This document shows, piece by piece, positions 18,138 to 25,932 of a stretch of 64,000 bases of DNA. Numbering within the stretch: the stretch's first letter is position 1; each line of letters begins with the position of its first letter. This stretch comes from Bog-159 sp963843255. Its GTDB lineage: Bacteria > Acidobacteriota > Terriglobia > Bryobacterales > Bryobacteraceae. The DNA lies in the NCBI GenBank assembly GCA_963843255.1, contig CAWJJQ010000008.1, forward strand, positions 62,001 to 126,000, given 5' to 3'. The notes beneath the pieces are model-generated. The model was not told where the DNA came from, did not search any database, and saw only the letters and a list, made by a program, of their open reading frames with translations. A program made the position numbers and the translations under genes.

Positions 18138-19245
18138 GGAACGTACTCCTCAAGCCTCTTAAGCGGTCGATGGCGGCGCCCGCATCCACCCCACGCCAGA
18201 TGCACTCGTGTACGATCAGCCCCGCGGCATCTTGAAAATCGAGATAGCCGTGCCAGCGCGGCCGCAGCCAGGCCTCGTCCAGCGTCGCGAGAGTATTTTC
18301 GAAGAATCGGTTGCAGCGGCGGTTTACTTCGGGATCGAGCCATGCCTGCCGGTGTGCGGGCTGCCCGCCCGACTCGAAATAGAGTCCAGCCTGGCACGCG
18401 GGGCTGGCCACGAACCGGCAATAATCCAATGCCGCGACGAGTTGCTCGCAGCGCGACGAGATAGCCAGGCCGGCTCCTCCCAGAGTGGAGCGGCAGCGCC
18501 GGCCTTCGATCTCGATCAAACCGCCGAATTCGACAATGTGCTTCGCATACTCGGACCTGGCGTAGTTCGAATAGCCGTAAGCAAATGGGCAGAACGCGGC
18601 GGCCTCGCAGGACGACATGCGCTCCCACACCGCGATAGGGTTCAGCGTGGCGCACTCGGGAGGCACCAGTCCGGCAAGCTCGTGCAGCATGCCGAGCGCA
18701 CGCAGGCCGGTCTCCTTTGAGGCCACGGGGCCGGGCCGCACAAACGGCTCTTCGCCGATTGCCAGGCACAGCATATAGAAGTTCATCAGGCTGTCGACCG
18801 GCGCGCCCGGGATGACTACCAGACCGCGGCGCGCGAGCTCCAGCAGTTCGGGCCACGTCTTTGGAACTTCGGCGCCTGCCGCCGCAAGCAGGTCCGGGCG
18901 CCAACCACTCACTGGAGCAGCCGCATCGATGGCCAGCGCCCACTGACGGCCCGCAAAAGAGTAGCTTTCGTCGGAGCGGCCCACCGAGCTCGCTTCTGTA
19001 AGAGAGTCATCGAAGGGCACCAGGCAGCCGCATGCCGCGGCCGTGCCGACGAACGGGTGATCGATCACCAGCAGATCGAAGCGTTCGGCAAGCTGTTCGA
19101 TCCGCCAATCGGCGAACTGCTGCAGAGAGCGCTTCTCCCAGGAAATACCGATCACGGGATTCCATTCCGAGAACCGTTGTGCGGTGGCAACCATGGGCAG
19201 GTAGCCTCGCGTGTGGTTCCAGGTGATGCCGCGCAGCTCGATCAT
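18124..19245 (-). CDS. Solute-binding-protein-like protein without signal peptide (copy 2)
   Basis: This 373-residue protein starts MIELRGITWNHTRGYLPMVATAQRFSE and lacks a leader. The TAG stop of the preceding CehA-like gene lies in the same frame one codon upstream, so no longer start exists. Family-1 solute-binding features are FDLLVIDHPFVGTAAACGCLVPFDD, AGAEVPKTWPELLELARRG, FCPFAYGYSNYARSEYAKHIVEFG and a C-terminal NRFFENTLATLDEAWLRPRW block. Coupling to the CoA-transferase gene (14-base overlap) and absence of transporter genes point to a cytoplasmic role. It could bind an operon intermediate; a true transport role would need another export route. Confidence 0.72.
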   Translation of the reverse strand: MIELRGITWNHTRGYLPMVATAQRFSEWNPVIGISWEKRSLQQFADWRIEQLAERFDLLVIDHPFVGTAAACGCLVPFDDSLTEASSVGRSDESYSFAGRQWALAIDAAAPVSGWRPDLLAAAGAEVPKTWPELLELARRGLVVIPGAPVDSLMNFYMLCLAIGEEPFVRPGPVASKETGLRALGMLHELAGLVPPECATLNPIAVWERMSSCEAAAFCPFAYGYSNYARSEYAKHIVEFGGLIEIEGRRCRSTLGGAGLAISSRCEQLVAALDYCRFVASPACQAGLYFESGGQPAHRQAWLDPEVNRRCNRFFENTLATLDEAWLRPRWHGYLDFQDAAGLIVHECIWRGVDAGAAIDRLRGLRSTFHETT

Positions 19246-19248
19246 GCG

Positions 19249-20913
19249 CTAGGATTCCTCGCGGGCCAAGCGCTGGTAGATCTCGCGCGCCTGCCGGACC
19301 AGATCCAGCGCCTCGCGGCGATTGGCTTCACTCGGGAAATTGCCTTGCCGCGCCCAGTTTTCCAGATATTCCAACTGGTCGAGAAACAAACGCGCGGATT
19401 CCGTGGCGGGCGCAGGCCGGCCGGGCATATCGAGATAGACCGGCGACGTGTGGGCGAAAACCGGCATCCGCCACCAGGTTGCGCCGTACGGCAGCATCTT
19501 ACGTCCATGCGCGCGCGCCGCGATCCAGCCGCCGCGATCCACTTCGATGGATTCGTCGATCGCCGCCCCGTAACGGCCTCCGGAAGGCGCGGCAGTGCGG
19601 ACCACCTCTCCGTTGTAAACGATCTCCAGCACATCGTAAGGTTCCAGCGACACCGCGTTAGCCTTCACCGCCAGACGCAGCTTGCCGGGCTTGAGTTTCA
19701 CCGTGTCGCCCGGCCCCACACCGTTCACGGAGAACTCCAGCAGCGGATAATTCGTGGCGAACGTGTGACCCTTTCGGATACCTTCGATCCAGGCATCGTA
19801 GGTCAGTGGCGCGTCCGTTCGCACATACGTGCGCGCGCTTCCCAAGGGTGGGTTCAGCGCCATCTTGTCGGAGCCGGACGACAGCGCCACGTGAAAACCG
19901 CAGTTCAGATAGTGGTAGTACACATCCACCGGAGCGAGCGAATAGACCTTGGGGCCGCGCATTTTGTACACGTCCACCAGAATGGGGTGATGCTCAAACG
20001 GATCGCCTGTAGTCAGCAGATCGATCGAATCGACGCGGCCCAGGGCGATATCGAGCGGGGCTTCGAGCGAAGGATACGGCCAGTGGGCCCAGGTCACAAG
20101 CGCGCCCTGCGCATGGGCCTCGTCGCTCGCATGCAGCATGAGCGGCCAATCATAACCGCCGGCGCCGTTCTCGCGCAGGCCGCCGGTCGAAACCGGCCAG
20201 ACAATCGATTTCAAGTTCTGAAAAATCAAGTGAGCCAGCAGGCCGTGACGAAACTCTTCGCCCACCTTCACGAAATAGCGGGCATCGGATACCGGGGAGA
20301 GCTGGCCGCTGAAATGCTCGACGTTCCAAAAGTTGCCATCGCCCGGCCGGCCGTCCTTATATCCATTTTTCAGAAGCAGAATGCTACATACCCGCAGACC
20401 TTCGCATTCCATTTCGTAGCGCACGCCGCTCGGATCGGGGAAATGGATATGCGTGTCACCCGGATACCATCCCTTGCCCTCAAAATCCGCAAACGGGGCC
20501 AGGGGCACCGCAACGGTCTGGCCGGATGGCGCCGCTTCCGCGACCTGCAGGTCCTTTCGTAGAAACTGGTATTCATAACCCCTGCTGGCTTCGATGTGGT
20601 AACTGCCGGGCCGCAGGTCGATCTCCGCGCCATCGTGGACCAGCGCGTAGAGCGTGAGCGGTGTAGTTTCACCGTCCCCCAGAATCAGGTCACCGGAACT
20701 GCGCTGCGTGACGTCCGGTTTTGGGAGATGGCCGAGAGGCGCAAAGTATTCTCCCGCCGCATTGGTCACGCGCAGGCGTGCGCCGGCCGGACGGCCAGCT
20801 TCATCGTGGATATCGAACCTCAGGCGCACGAAGCCGGGATAAGGCTGCCGCACCGTCCGATCCGCATAGATCAGCAGCGCGCCTAGAGCCAGCAACAGAG
20901 CCGCCCGCTTCAA
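19249..20913 (-). CDS. CehA/McbA-family metallohydrolase (PHP-like), membrane-anchored or secreted
   Basis: A TTG start at 20913 shares the bases TTGA with the stop of the preceding gene and sits 7 bases after GGGAG. It gives 554 residues beginning MKRAALLLALGALLIYADRTV, a signal peptide or anchor. The open frame to 21000 overlaps the upstream gene and is rejected. After a beta-rich region (about 28-145) comes the PHP-like metal site GWYPGDTHIHFPD (His155, His157), then SDEAHAQGALVTWAHWPYP and ALSSGSDKM. CehA/McbA proteins hydrolyse ester, carbamate or phosphate-type bonds. The natural substrate here is unknown. Its stop is separated from the next start by one codon in the same frame. Confidence 0.82.
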   Translation of the reverse strand: MKRAALLLALGALLIYADRTVRQPYPGFVRLRFDIHDEAGRPAGARLRVTNAAGEYFAPLGHLPKPDVTQRSSGDLILGDGETTPLTLYALVHDGAEIDLRPGSYHIEASRGYEYQFLRKDLQVAEAAPSGQTVAVPLAPFADFEGKGWYPGDTHIHFPDPSGVRYEMECEGLRVCSILLLKNGYKDGRPGDGNFWNVEHFSGQLSPVSDARYFVKVGEEFRHGLLAHLIFQNLKSIVWPVSTGGLRENGAGGYDWPLMLHASDEAHAQGALVTWAHWPYPSLEAPLDIALGRVDSIDLLTTGDPFEHHPILVDVYKMRGPKVYSLAPVDVYYHYLNCGFHVALSSGSDKMALNPPLGSARTYVRTDAPLTYDAWIEGIRKGHTFATNYPLLEFSVNGVGPGDTVKLKPGKLRLAVKANAVSLEPYDVLEIVYNGEVVRTAAPSGGRYGAAIDESIEVDRGGWIAARAHGRKMLPYGATWWRMPVFAHTSPVYLDMPGRPAPATESARLFLDQLEYLENWARQGNFPSEANRREALDLVRQAREIYQRLAREES

Positions 20914-21911
20914 GGCGCGCTCCCGAGTTCCCTGCACGTCCGCACCAGAACACTCAATTTCGCGCGGGTGATTTCGATGGGCACATGACCGAAGCCGCAT
21001 TCGCTGGTCAGCATCAGCCGCTCCGGCGGAAAATACGCGAGCGCGGGCTTCAGCCGCTCCCGAATCAACTCCGGCGTTTCAATCGTATCGCTGCGCTGGT
21101 CCACCACCCCCAGGCCGAGGTCTCCACGGAAATCCCAAAGCTTCCACAGATCCATGAGGTCGTAGCCCAGCGTGCAGTGCTCCAAAAGCACTTCGTCAAT
21201 GTGAACCTTGCGGAACGCAGGCGCCAGGTCGGTGTACTTGGTGAAGTAGACGCGCTTTCGCCGTGGATTGCCGCCGCAGACATGCAAACCCACCCGGACG
21301 CCGCCAAGCGAGCCGATCAGTTCGTTCAAAATCCCGGCGGCCCATTCGCTTTGCCCGGGCGACTCGGTCCACATGGGTTCATCGAACTGAATATGCTCGC
21401 ACCCCGCGGCGATTACCTCTTTCAGCTCCTGCCGCAACACGCCGGCATAGGCACGGCAGAGTGCCTGGTCGTCGGGATACAGGTCCGGACGCTCGTTCAC
21501 GCTGAAGCGGGTCAGGACGTGCGGTCCGGTGACGGTCTGCTTCACCACCACGCCGGGCGGCGCTGCCTCGCGCGCCACTTTCCAGTTGTGCGCCAGGTTG
21601 AACCGCGGATTGCGAATTTCTCCGACTACGCGCGCGCACTCGATTCCGAAGCCCGCGGTCCCGAACGACTGCGGAACCATGTTCTCCATGGAAACGCCGT
21701 CCAGGCGCTTCTGGTAGAAGTAATACATGTTCTCGCGATAGCCTTCGCCGTCAGTCACGGTTGGGAGGCCAAGCGCGGCCTGTTCACGCACTGCCCAGCG
21801 GATGATTTCGTCGATCTCGGACTGCGGCACGGTGGGTCGCTTCATAGTATCGGCGACGGCCGCGGGACGGGGAAAGCTTCCGACTACGGTAGCTCGATAG
21901 GCTTCGCTCAT
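20910..21911 (-). CDS. MetE C-terminal-like zinc methyltransferase (methionine synthase II family)
   Basis: The 333-residue protein matches the catalytic half of cobalamin-independent methionine synthase: TVVGSFPRP at the start, CEHIQFDEPMW, and zinc ligands His210 and Cys212 in GLHVCGGN plus Cys305 in LTSECGFGH. It lacks the N-terminal half of MetE, as do archaeal and stand-alone MetE-C enzymes. It would transfer a methyl group to a thiol, either homocysteine or another acceptor. It overlaps both neighbours by 4 bases (ATGA and TTGA), so it is a built-in part of the operon. A role in methylated-sugar or methyl-donor recycling is speculative. Confidence 0.85.
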   Translation of the reverse strand: MSEAYRATVVGSFPRPAAVADTMKRPTVPQSEIDEIIRWAVREQAALGLPTVTDGEGYRENMYYFYQKRLDGVSMENMVPQSFGTAGFGIECARVVGEIRNPRFNLAHNWKVAREAAPPGVVVKQTVTGPHVLTRFSVNERPDLYPDDQALCRAYAGVLRQELKEVIAAGCEHIQFDEPMWTESPGQSEWAAGILNELIGSLGGVRVGLHVCGGNPRRKRVYFTKYTDLAPAFRKVHIDEVLLEHCTLGYDLMDLWKLWDFRGDLGLGVVDQRSDTIETPELIRERLKPALAYFPPERLMLTSECGFGHVPIEITRAKLSVLVRTCRELGSAP

Positions 21912-22873
21912 AAGGCAGGCAGGCCGGCCTCGGCGCGCGCCTCGTTGATGTGCTCCCGAATCGCTTCGCGCAGCGGCCGCGGGGTAAAACCGGTCTCCAG
22001 GATCATGCGGGCGCCGTCCAGGTCGTCCACCAGCGGAGTGGAAGGCTTGCTTTCATCGAAGGAGATTTCGGCATTGGGCAGCCAATGTCGCACGAGGCCG
22101 GCGAATTCACCTGCCGAAACCGAATAGCCGCTCGAGTTATAGGCGAAATGCGAGAGCTGCGGCTTCAAAGCGAGCCGCACCAGTTGTTCGGCGCAATCGT
22201 CCACGTAGACCCAGCAATCCCGGCTCGCGGCCGAAAACGGCAGGGAAACAGGCTTGCCCACGGCGGGCAGCGAAACGAAATGCTCCGCCCACAGCACCGC
22301 CCCCCGCTTCCGGCCGTGCCCGAACACCACCGGCGGCCGCGCGCAGGCCAGGCTGATGCCGTGCTTCTGAACGTACTTCTGCGCCATGAATTCATTCAGG
22401 ATCTTCATCACGCCATACGTGAAGAAGTGATCGGACGGCGCGCAGAAGTCGGACTCGGTCACGGGCCGGTTCCCATACGCCGCCTGCGACGCGCCGTAAA
22501 CCGTCTCACTGCTGGTGAACACCAGCCGCGCAAGCCGATGTTCGACGGCGCTCTCGAACGCATTCACCATGCCCAGCACATTCACGCGCGCTCCCAGATG
22601 CGGATTCGCTTCCACTTCGGCGCTCATCAGGTAAGCCAGATGAATGGCGTGGGTAATATCCGGGTGTAGGCGAAAGATGCGCGAGATATCGTGGAATTCG
22701 GAGATATCGCAATTAACGAACGAGACCAGGTCTCCGGCCTGGCGCTGGAGGTGCTCGCGGACTGGGGCATCGATATTCCAGTCCGCAACGACGGCAGGTA
22801 TTCCGCGGGCCGCTAAATTCTTCACTACGCGCCAGCCGATGAAGCCGGTCCCGCCCGTGACCAAGAATTTCAT
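21908..22873 (-). CDS. NAD-dependent epimerase/dehydratase (extended SDR)
   Basis: The 321-residue enzyme begins MKFLVTGGTGFIGWRVV, a textbook Rossmann start (Gly7-Gly13), with active-site Tyr153 and Lys157 in FTYGVMKILNEF and Ser/Thr at FTSSETVYG. The open frame to 23212 adds 113 unrelated residues that overlap the upstream fucosidase, so ATG 22873 is used; it lies 14 bases after that gene's stop. Members act on nucleotide sugars or free sugars and sugar lactones. The operon context (fucosidase, oxidoreductase) suggests a sugar or sugar-acid substrate. Its stop overlaps the next start by ATGA. Confidence 0.92.
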   Translation of the reverse strand: MKFLVTGGTGFIGWRVVKNLAARGIPAVVADWNIDAPVREHLQRQAGDLVSFVNCDISEFHDISRIFRLHPDITHAIHLAYLMSAEVEANPHLGARVNVLGMVNAFESAVEHRLARLVFTSSETVYGASQAAYGNRPVTESDFCAPSDHFFTYGVMKILNEFMAQKYVQKHGISLACARPPVVFGHGRKRGAVLWAEHFVSLPAVGKPVSLPFSAASRDCWVYVDDCAEQLVRLALKPQLSHFAYNSSGYSVSAGEFAGLVRHWLPNAEISFDESKPSTPLVDDLDGARMILETGFTPRPLREAIREHINEARAEAGLPAL

Positions 22874-22887
22874 AAGCTCACTCGAGG

Positions 22888-24249
22888 CTACGTTTGCTGT
22901 TTGGGCTCCAGCTCGATAATCCGGTCGATCACCCGCGAAGCCAGCGAATCCTGCACCGGCTCCGACTCGCACTCCGCCGCAATTACGGTAACCGGATCGT
23001 CCGGCGCTTTGGACGGCAGTCCGGTGAACATCAACTGGCTGCCCTGTTGAGTGAACTTCACATCTTTGCCGGAAGCCAGCAGCTTGGCCGAGGTGACCTT
23101 CGTCTTGATTCCGCCTACGGTCACCGTGTCTCCCGGCCAGAAATGGACCTGCGTATAAAGCGTATTGCCCTTGCGCGTGTATCCGGCAACGTTGCCGAAA
23201 CGGACCTGACACTTTTGCGTCTGGTAGATCGACGATCCGTTCTTATCCATCCATTTGCCGACCGCGGTCAGGATCTTGACGCTCGGCTCCGGTATGGAAC
23301 CGTCCGGCTTTGGGCCGATATTGAGCAGATAGTTGCCGCCGCCTTGAGCGCACTCCACCAGGTTGCGCACCACCCGCTGCGGCGGTTTCCAGTTGTCGTC
23401 CGCGGCGGTATAGCCCCAACTGTCGTTGAGCGTCATGCAGGATTCCCAGTCGCCCTTGGTGGCTTCGATGGACTGCTCCGGAGTGGAGAAGTCACCCTTC
23501 AACCAGTTGCGGTTGTTGACGATGATATCGGGCTGGAGCTCGAATACCATCTTGTTCATCTTCTCCGATTGCCAGCCCTCCGCATCCAGCGGACATGCCA
23601 CGTCGTACCACAGCACATCGACCTTGCCGTAATTCGTGAGGATCTCGCGAAGCTGCCCGTGGATGTAATCGACGAAGCGCTGGCGCGCGGCCGGGTCGGT
23701 CTGCGAGCGCATGCCATCGGGATGGTGCCAGTCCATGAGCGAATAGTAAAAGCCTACGCGCAGTCCTTCCGCGCGCGCGGCGTCCACGTATTCCTTCACC
23801 AGGTCGCGGCCGGGACCTTGCTTTGGCGCGCAATAATCGGTGAGCTTGGAGTCGAACAGGCAAAAGCCTTCGTGATGCTTGGTGGTCATCACCATGTATT
23901 TCTGACCCGCCTGTTTCGCGAGCCGGGCCCATGCGCGCGCCGCGTCGGGCTTGGGCTTGAACGTCTTGGCAAGCTTCTCGTACTCGGCTACGGGGATGTC
24001 TTCAACCGACATTACCCACTCCTGCCTGCCGAGCTGGCTATAGAGACCCCAGTGAATGAACATGCCGAACTTGGCGTCCCGCCACCACTGGATGCGCCGG
24101 TCGTGTTCGGGTGGCGGCGCGGCCGGACTTTGCGCAACGGCCGCCGCCGGTTGGGCCGGCGTCTGTTGCTTACAGGCCACTCCGGTCAACAACGTGCCGG
24201 CAGTCAGCGCCTTCAGATAGTCGCGTCGGGATGTGCCCATCGATTTCAT
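22888..24249 (-). CDS. GH29 alpha-L-fucosidase, Tat-exported lipoprotein (copy 3)
   Basis: The 453-residue protein carries a twin-arginine leader followed by a lipobox (SRRDYLKALTAGTLLTGVAC, Cys26), then a Pro/Ala linker. It would be folded before export and anchored to a membrane. GH29 blocks: WWRDAKFGMFIHWGLYS, KHHEGFCLFDSKLTDY, VGFYYSLMDWHHPDG, nucleophile region DVLWYDVACP (Asp216), GNYLLNIGPKPDGSIPE. It overlaps the MaoC-B gene by ATGA. It is the only exported glycosidase in the nine-gene operon, so it likely supplies the sugar that the other products process. Confidence 0.93.
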   Translation of the reverse strand: MKSMGTSRRDYLKALTAGTLLTGVACKQQTPAQPAAAVAQSPAAPPPEHDRRIQWWRDAKFGMFIHWGLYSQLGRQEWVMSVEDIPVAEYEKLAKTFKPKPDAARAWARLAKQAGQKYMVMTTKHHEGFCLFDSKLTDYCAPKQGPGRDLVKEYVDAARAEGLRVGFYYSLMDWHHPDGMRSQTDPAARQRFVDYIHGQLREILTNYGKVDVLWYDVACPLDAEGWQSEKMNKMVFELQPDIIVNNRNWLKGDFSTPEQSIEATKGDWESCMTLNDSWGYTAADDNWKPPQRVVRNLVECAQGGGNYLLNIGPKPDGSIPEPSVKILTAVGKWMDKNGSSIYQTQKCQVRFGNVAGYTRKGNTLYTQVHFWPGDTVTVGGIKTKVTSAKLLASGKDVKFTQQGSQLMFTGLPSKAPDDPVTVIAAECESEPVQDSLASRVIDRIIELEPKQQT

Positions 24250-24779
24250 TTTTCTCCCTGTAGTTGTTCGGCGAATTGCGCCGGATCGCGGTATTTCACG
24301 GTTTGCAGGTGTTCGCAGTAAAGCGCCAGTTCCCCTTCGTTCTTGAACACCTCGTAGGAAACGCGCACCAGGCCCATGCCCGGATATTTCGGCTGCTTGG
24401 CCAGGTTCGTCCGGATGGTGTAGATGGTGTCTCCGATGAACACCGGCTTGATGAAGCGCAGCTTATCGTAACCATAGCTGAAAGTATGGATGTTGTTGTG
24501 AGCCATCAGCCCCAGCCCGTAGCTGAAAACCATGGAGCCCGCCACCAGCCGCCTGCCAAAGATGCCCTGCTCTTTGGCGAAGATCTCGTCGGCCACATAA
24601 GGATGGCAGTCCAGGACCAGCGAGTTGAATAGCATGGCCTCGCCTTCGGAGATGGTGCGCCGGATCGAGCGGATCCTCCAACCAATCTCGAAGTCTTCAT
24701 ATAACCACGTTTCCGTATTGAACAACGGAATTTCGGTATGTTTCGCAGGGTCCGGATTGGGATTCAGCCGATCACTCAT
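24246..24779 (-). CDS. MaoC-family protein (copy B, catalytic histidine not conserved)
   Basis: The 177-residue hot-dog protein is a paralog of the gene at 16511-16969; FSYGYDKLRFIKPVFIGDTIY matches with few changes. At the hydratase motif it reads VLDCHPYVADE, so Asp57 is kept but the position of the catalytic His (five after Asp) is Val62. It may be a non-catalytic partner subunit, as in two-subunit MaoC dehydratases, or use altered chemistry. It overlaps the Gfo/Idh/MocA gene by 8 bases and the fucosidase by 4, so it is the second gene of the operon. Confidence 0.85.
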   Translation of the reverse strand: MSDRLNPNPDPAKHTEIPLFNTETWLYEDFEIGWRIRSIRRTISEGEAMLFNSLVLDCHPYVADEIFAKEQGIFGRRLVAGSMVFSYGLGLMAHNNIHTFSYGYDKLRFIKPVFIGDTIYTIRTNLAKQPKYPGMGLVRVSYEVFKNEGELALYCEHLQTVKYRDPAQFAEQLQGEK

Positions 24780-25824
24780 AGTTCACTGTTATACCGCCGC
24801 TCACCATTGACTCGTACGCGGCCTCCACCACCGCCATGGTGCGGAACGCGTCTTCCACCGATGTCGGGAGCGTGGGGGAATCACCGTCGAGATAGCTCAT
24901 CAGGCTCGCCATGCTGTGCCTGAACGCCTCCGGGAACCACGAGCCCTGGAGTTCCAGGCATTTCCATTCAGGTGGCACGCCCTCCTCGAGTTCCACATAC
25001 TCGAACAGGTCCGGCAGTCCCCGGGGATAATCGAGCAGAACGCCCAGGCGCGTTTTAATGGCGCCGCGCGTGCCTTCCCATTTGGCGTAGCTCTCCTGAT
25101 GCTTGGGGCCATACTGATGGCCGTGGTTCGTCTGAATATTGGCGCGCACCATGTCCCCGTAATCCATAATTATGGACGAGCAGCAGGAGGTTAATTTTGG
25201 GGCCACCGAGTGTCGCGTGGACTTGGCGTACACCGCCCTGGGGTCGCCGAGAAAAGACCGGATCAGGTCGATGTAGTGAATCGAGTGATACAGGATTTCC
25301 ACGCGCGGCATCTTTTCGAGGAACGGCCACATTTGCCAGGGCGTGTAGGCGGTGATGCGCACCTCCACATCGTTTAATTCGCCGATCGATCCTTGGTCGA
25401 TCATCCGCCGCGCATGGGTGACTGCAGGCGCGAAGCGCAGTTGGAAATTCACTGCCGCGGTCAATTTCTTGGCGCGGCACATATCGCGGATGGTGCGCGC
25501 CTGCTCGATGTTGTCCCCCATCGGCTTCTGAATCAATACGCCATGGCCGTCCGGAAGCCCGCGCAAGACATCGGCGGTAAAAGTCGCCGGTACCGCGACG
25601 TCGAATATCGTATCCGGTGTGGCGGACGCAGCCGCGTCCTCCAGCGAGGCAAACACTCGCGGGATACCATATTGGTCCGCGAGTGTTTTGGCCTTTTGAA
25701 CCTCCAGGTCGTAGATACCCGCGACGCGGAAACCCGCCTGGCTGTACGCCGGCAGATGCGCGTCTCTGACAATGCCGCCCGCTCCGATGATGACGATTGG
25801 ATGGTTCACCGGTTCCCGTTGCAT
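24772..25824 (-). CDS. Gfo/Idh/MocA-family NAD(P)-dependent sugar oxidoreductase
   Basis: The 350-residue cytoplasmic enzyme has a Rossmann start PIVIIGAGGIVRDAHLPAY, and ALEDAAASATPDTIFDVAVP lies before the conserved lysine motif. That motif reads LIQKPMGDN where most members have EKP. The C-terminal domain contains EILYHSIHYIDLIRSFLGDP with the catalytic-type His. Members oxidise or reduce sugars, inositols and sugar acids. The start ATG follows AAGGCGGA. It is the first gene of the nine-gene operon and diverges from the PSD1 gene over about 108 bases. Substrate unknown; a fucose-derived sugar is an inference from context. Confidence 0.92.
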   Translation of the reverse strand: MQREPVNHPIVIIGAGGIVRDAHLPAYSQAGFRVAGIYDLEVQKAKTLADQYGIPRVFASLEDAAASATPDTIFDVAVPATFTADVLRGLPDGHGVLIQKPMGDNIEQARTIRDMCRAKKLTAAVNFQLRFAPAVTHARRMIDQGSIGELNDVEVRITAYTPWQMWPFLEKMPRVEILYHSIHYIDLIRSFLGDPRAVYAKSTRHSVAPKLTSCCSSIIMDYGDMVRANIQTNHGHQYGPKHQESYAKWEGTRGAIKTRLGVLLDYPRGLPDLFEYVELEEGVPPEWKCLELQGSWFPEAFRHSMASLMSYLDGDSPTLPTSVEDAFRTMAVVEAAYESMVSGGITVNYE

Positions 25825-25833
25825 TTCCGCCTT

Positions 25834-25890
25834 ATTCTATAGCAAGGGGCCATTCTATAGCACAGAGACCATACAAGTCTCGATCCTGTG
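25834..25890. promoter_or_regulatory. Repeat-rich divergent control region
   Basis: The 108 bases between the operon start (25824) and the PSD1 gene hold a direct repeat ATTCTATAGCA (25834-25844 and 25852-25862, 18 bases apart). Next to it is a dyad with outer arms CACAG/CTGTG (25861-25865, 25886-25890) and inner arms GAGAC/GTCTC (25865-25869, 25877-25881). On the minus strand the repeats read TATAGAAT, like -10 boxes. A shared operator for both transcripts is plausible. Confidence 0.45.
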
Positions 25891-25932
25891 CTAATATTGG
25901 CGGCGTCAACGTTCATCTCGGTTGGGGGGACC

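Larger units (their letters stand above)
16511..25824 (-). other. Nine-gene operon joining fucosidase, oxidoreductase and CoA-ester chemistry
   Basis: Nine genes run on the minus strand from 25824 to 16511 with junctions of -8, -4, +14, -4, -4, +3, -14 and +10 bases. The order is Gfo/Idh/MocA, MaoC-B, fucosidase, epimerase, MetE-C-like, CehA-like, solute-binding-like, CaiB-like, MaoC-A. The spacing implies one transcript with translational coupling. Transcription would start in the 108-base divergent region before 25933. Confidence 0.75.

Noticed and set aside
22874..23212. N-terminal extension of the epimerase frame (113 residues)
   Set aside because: It lies inside the fucosidase gene in another frame, and the Rossmann start MKFLVTGGTGFIG is the natural N-terminus.
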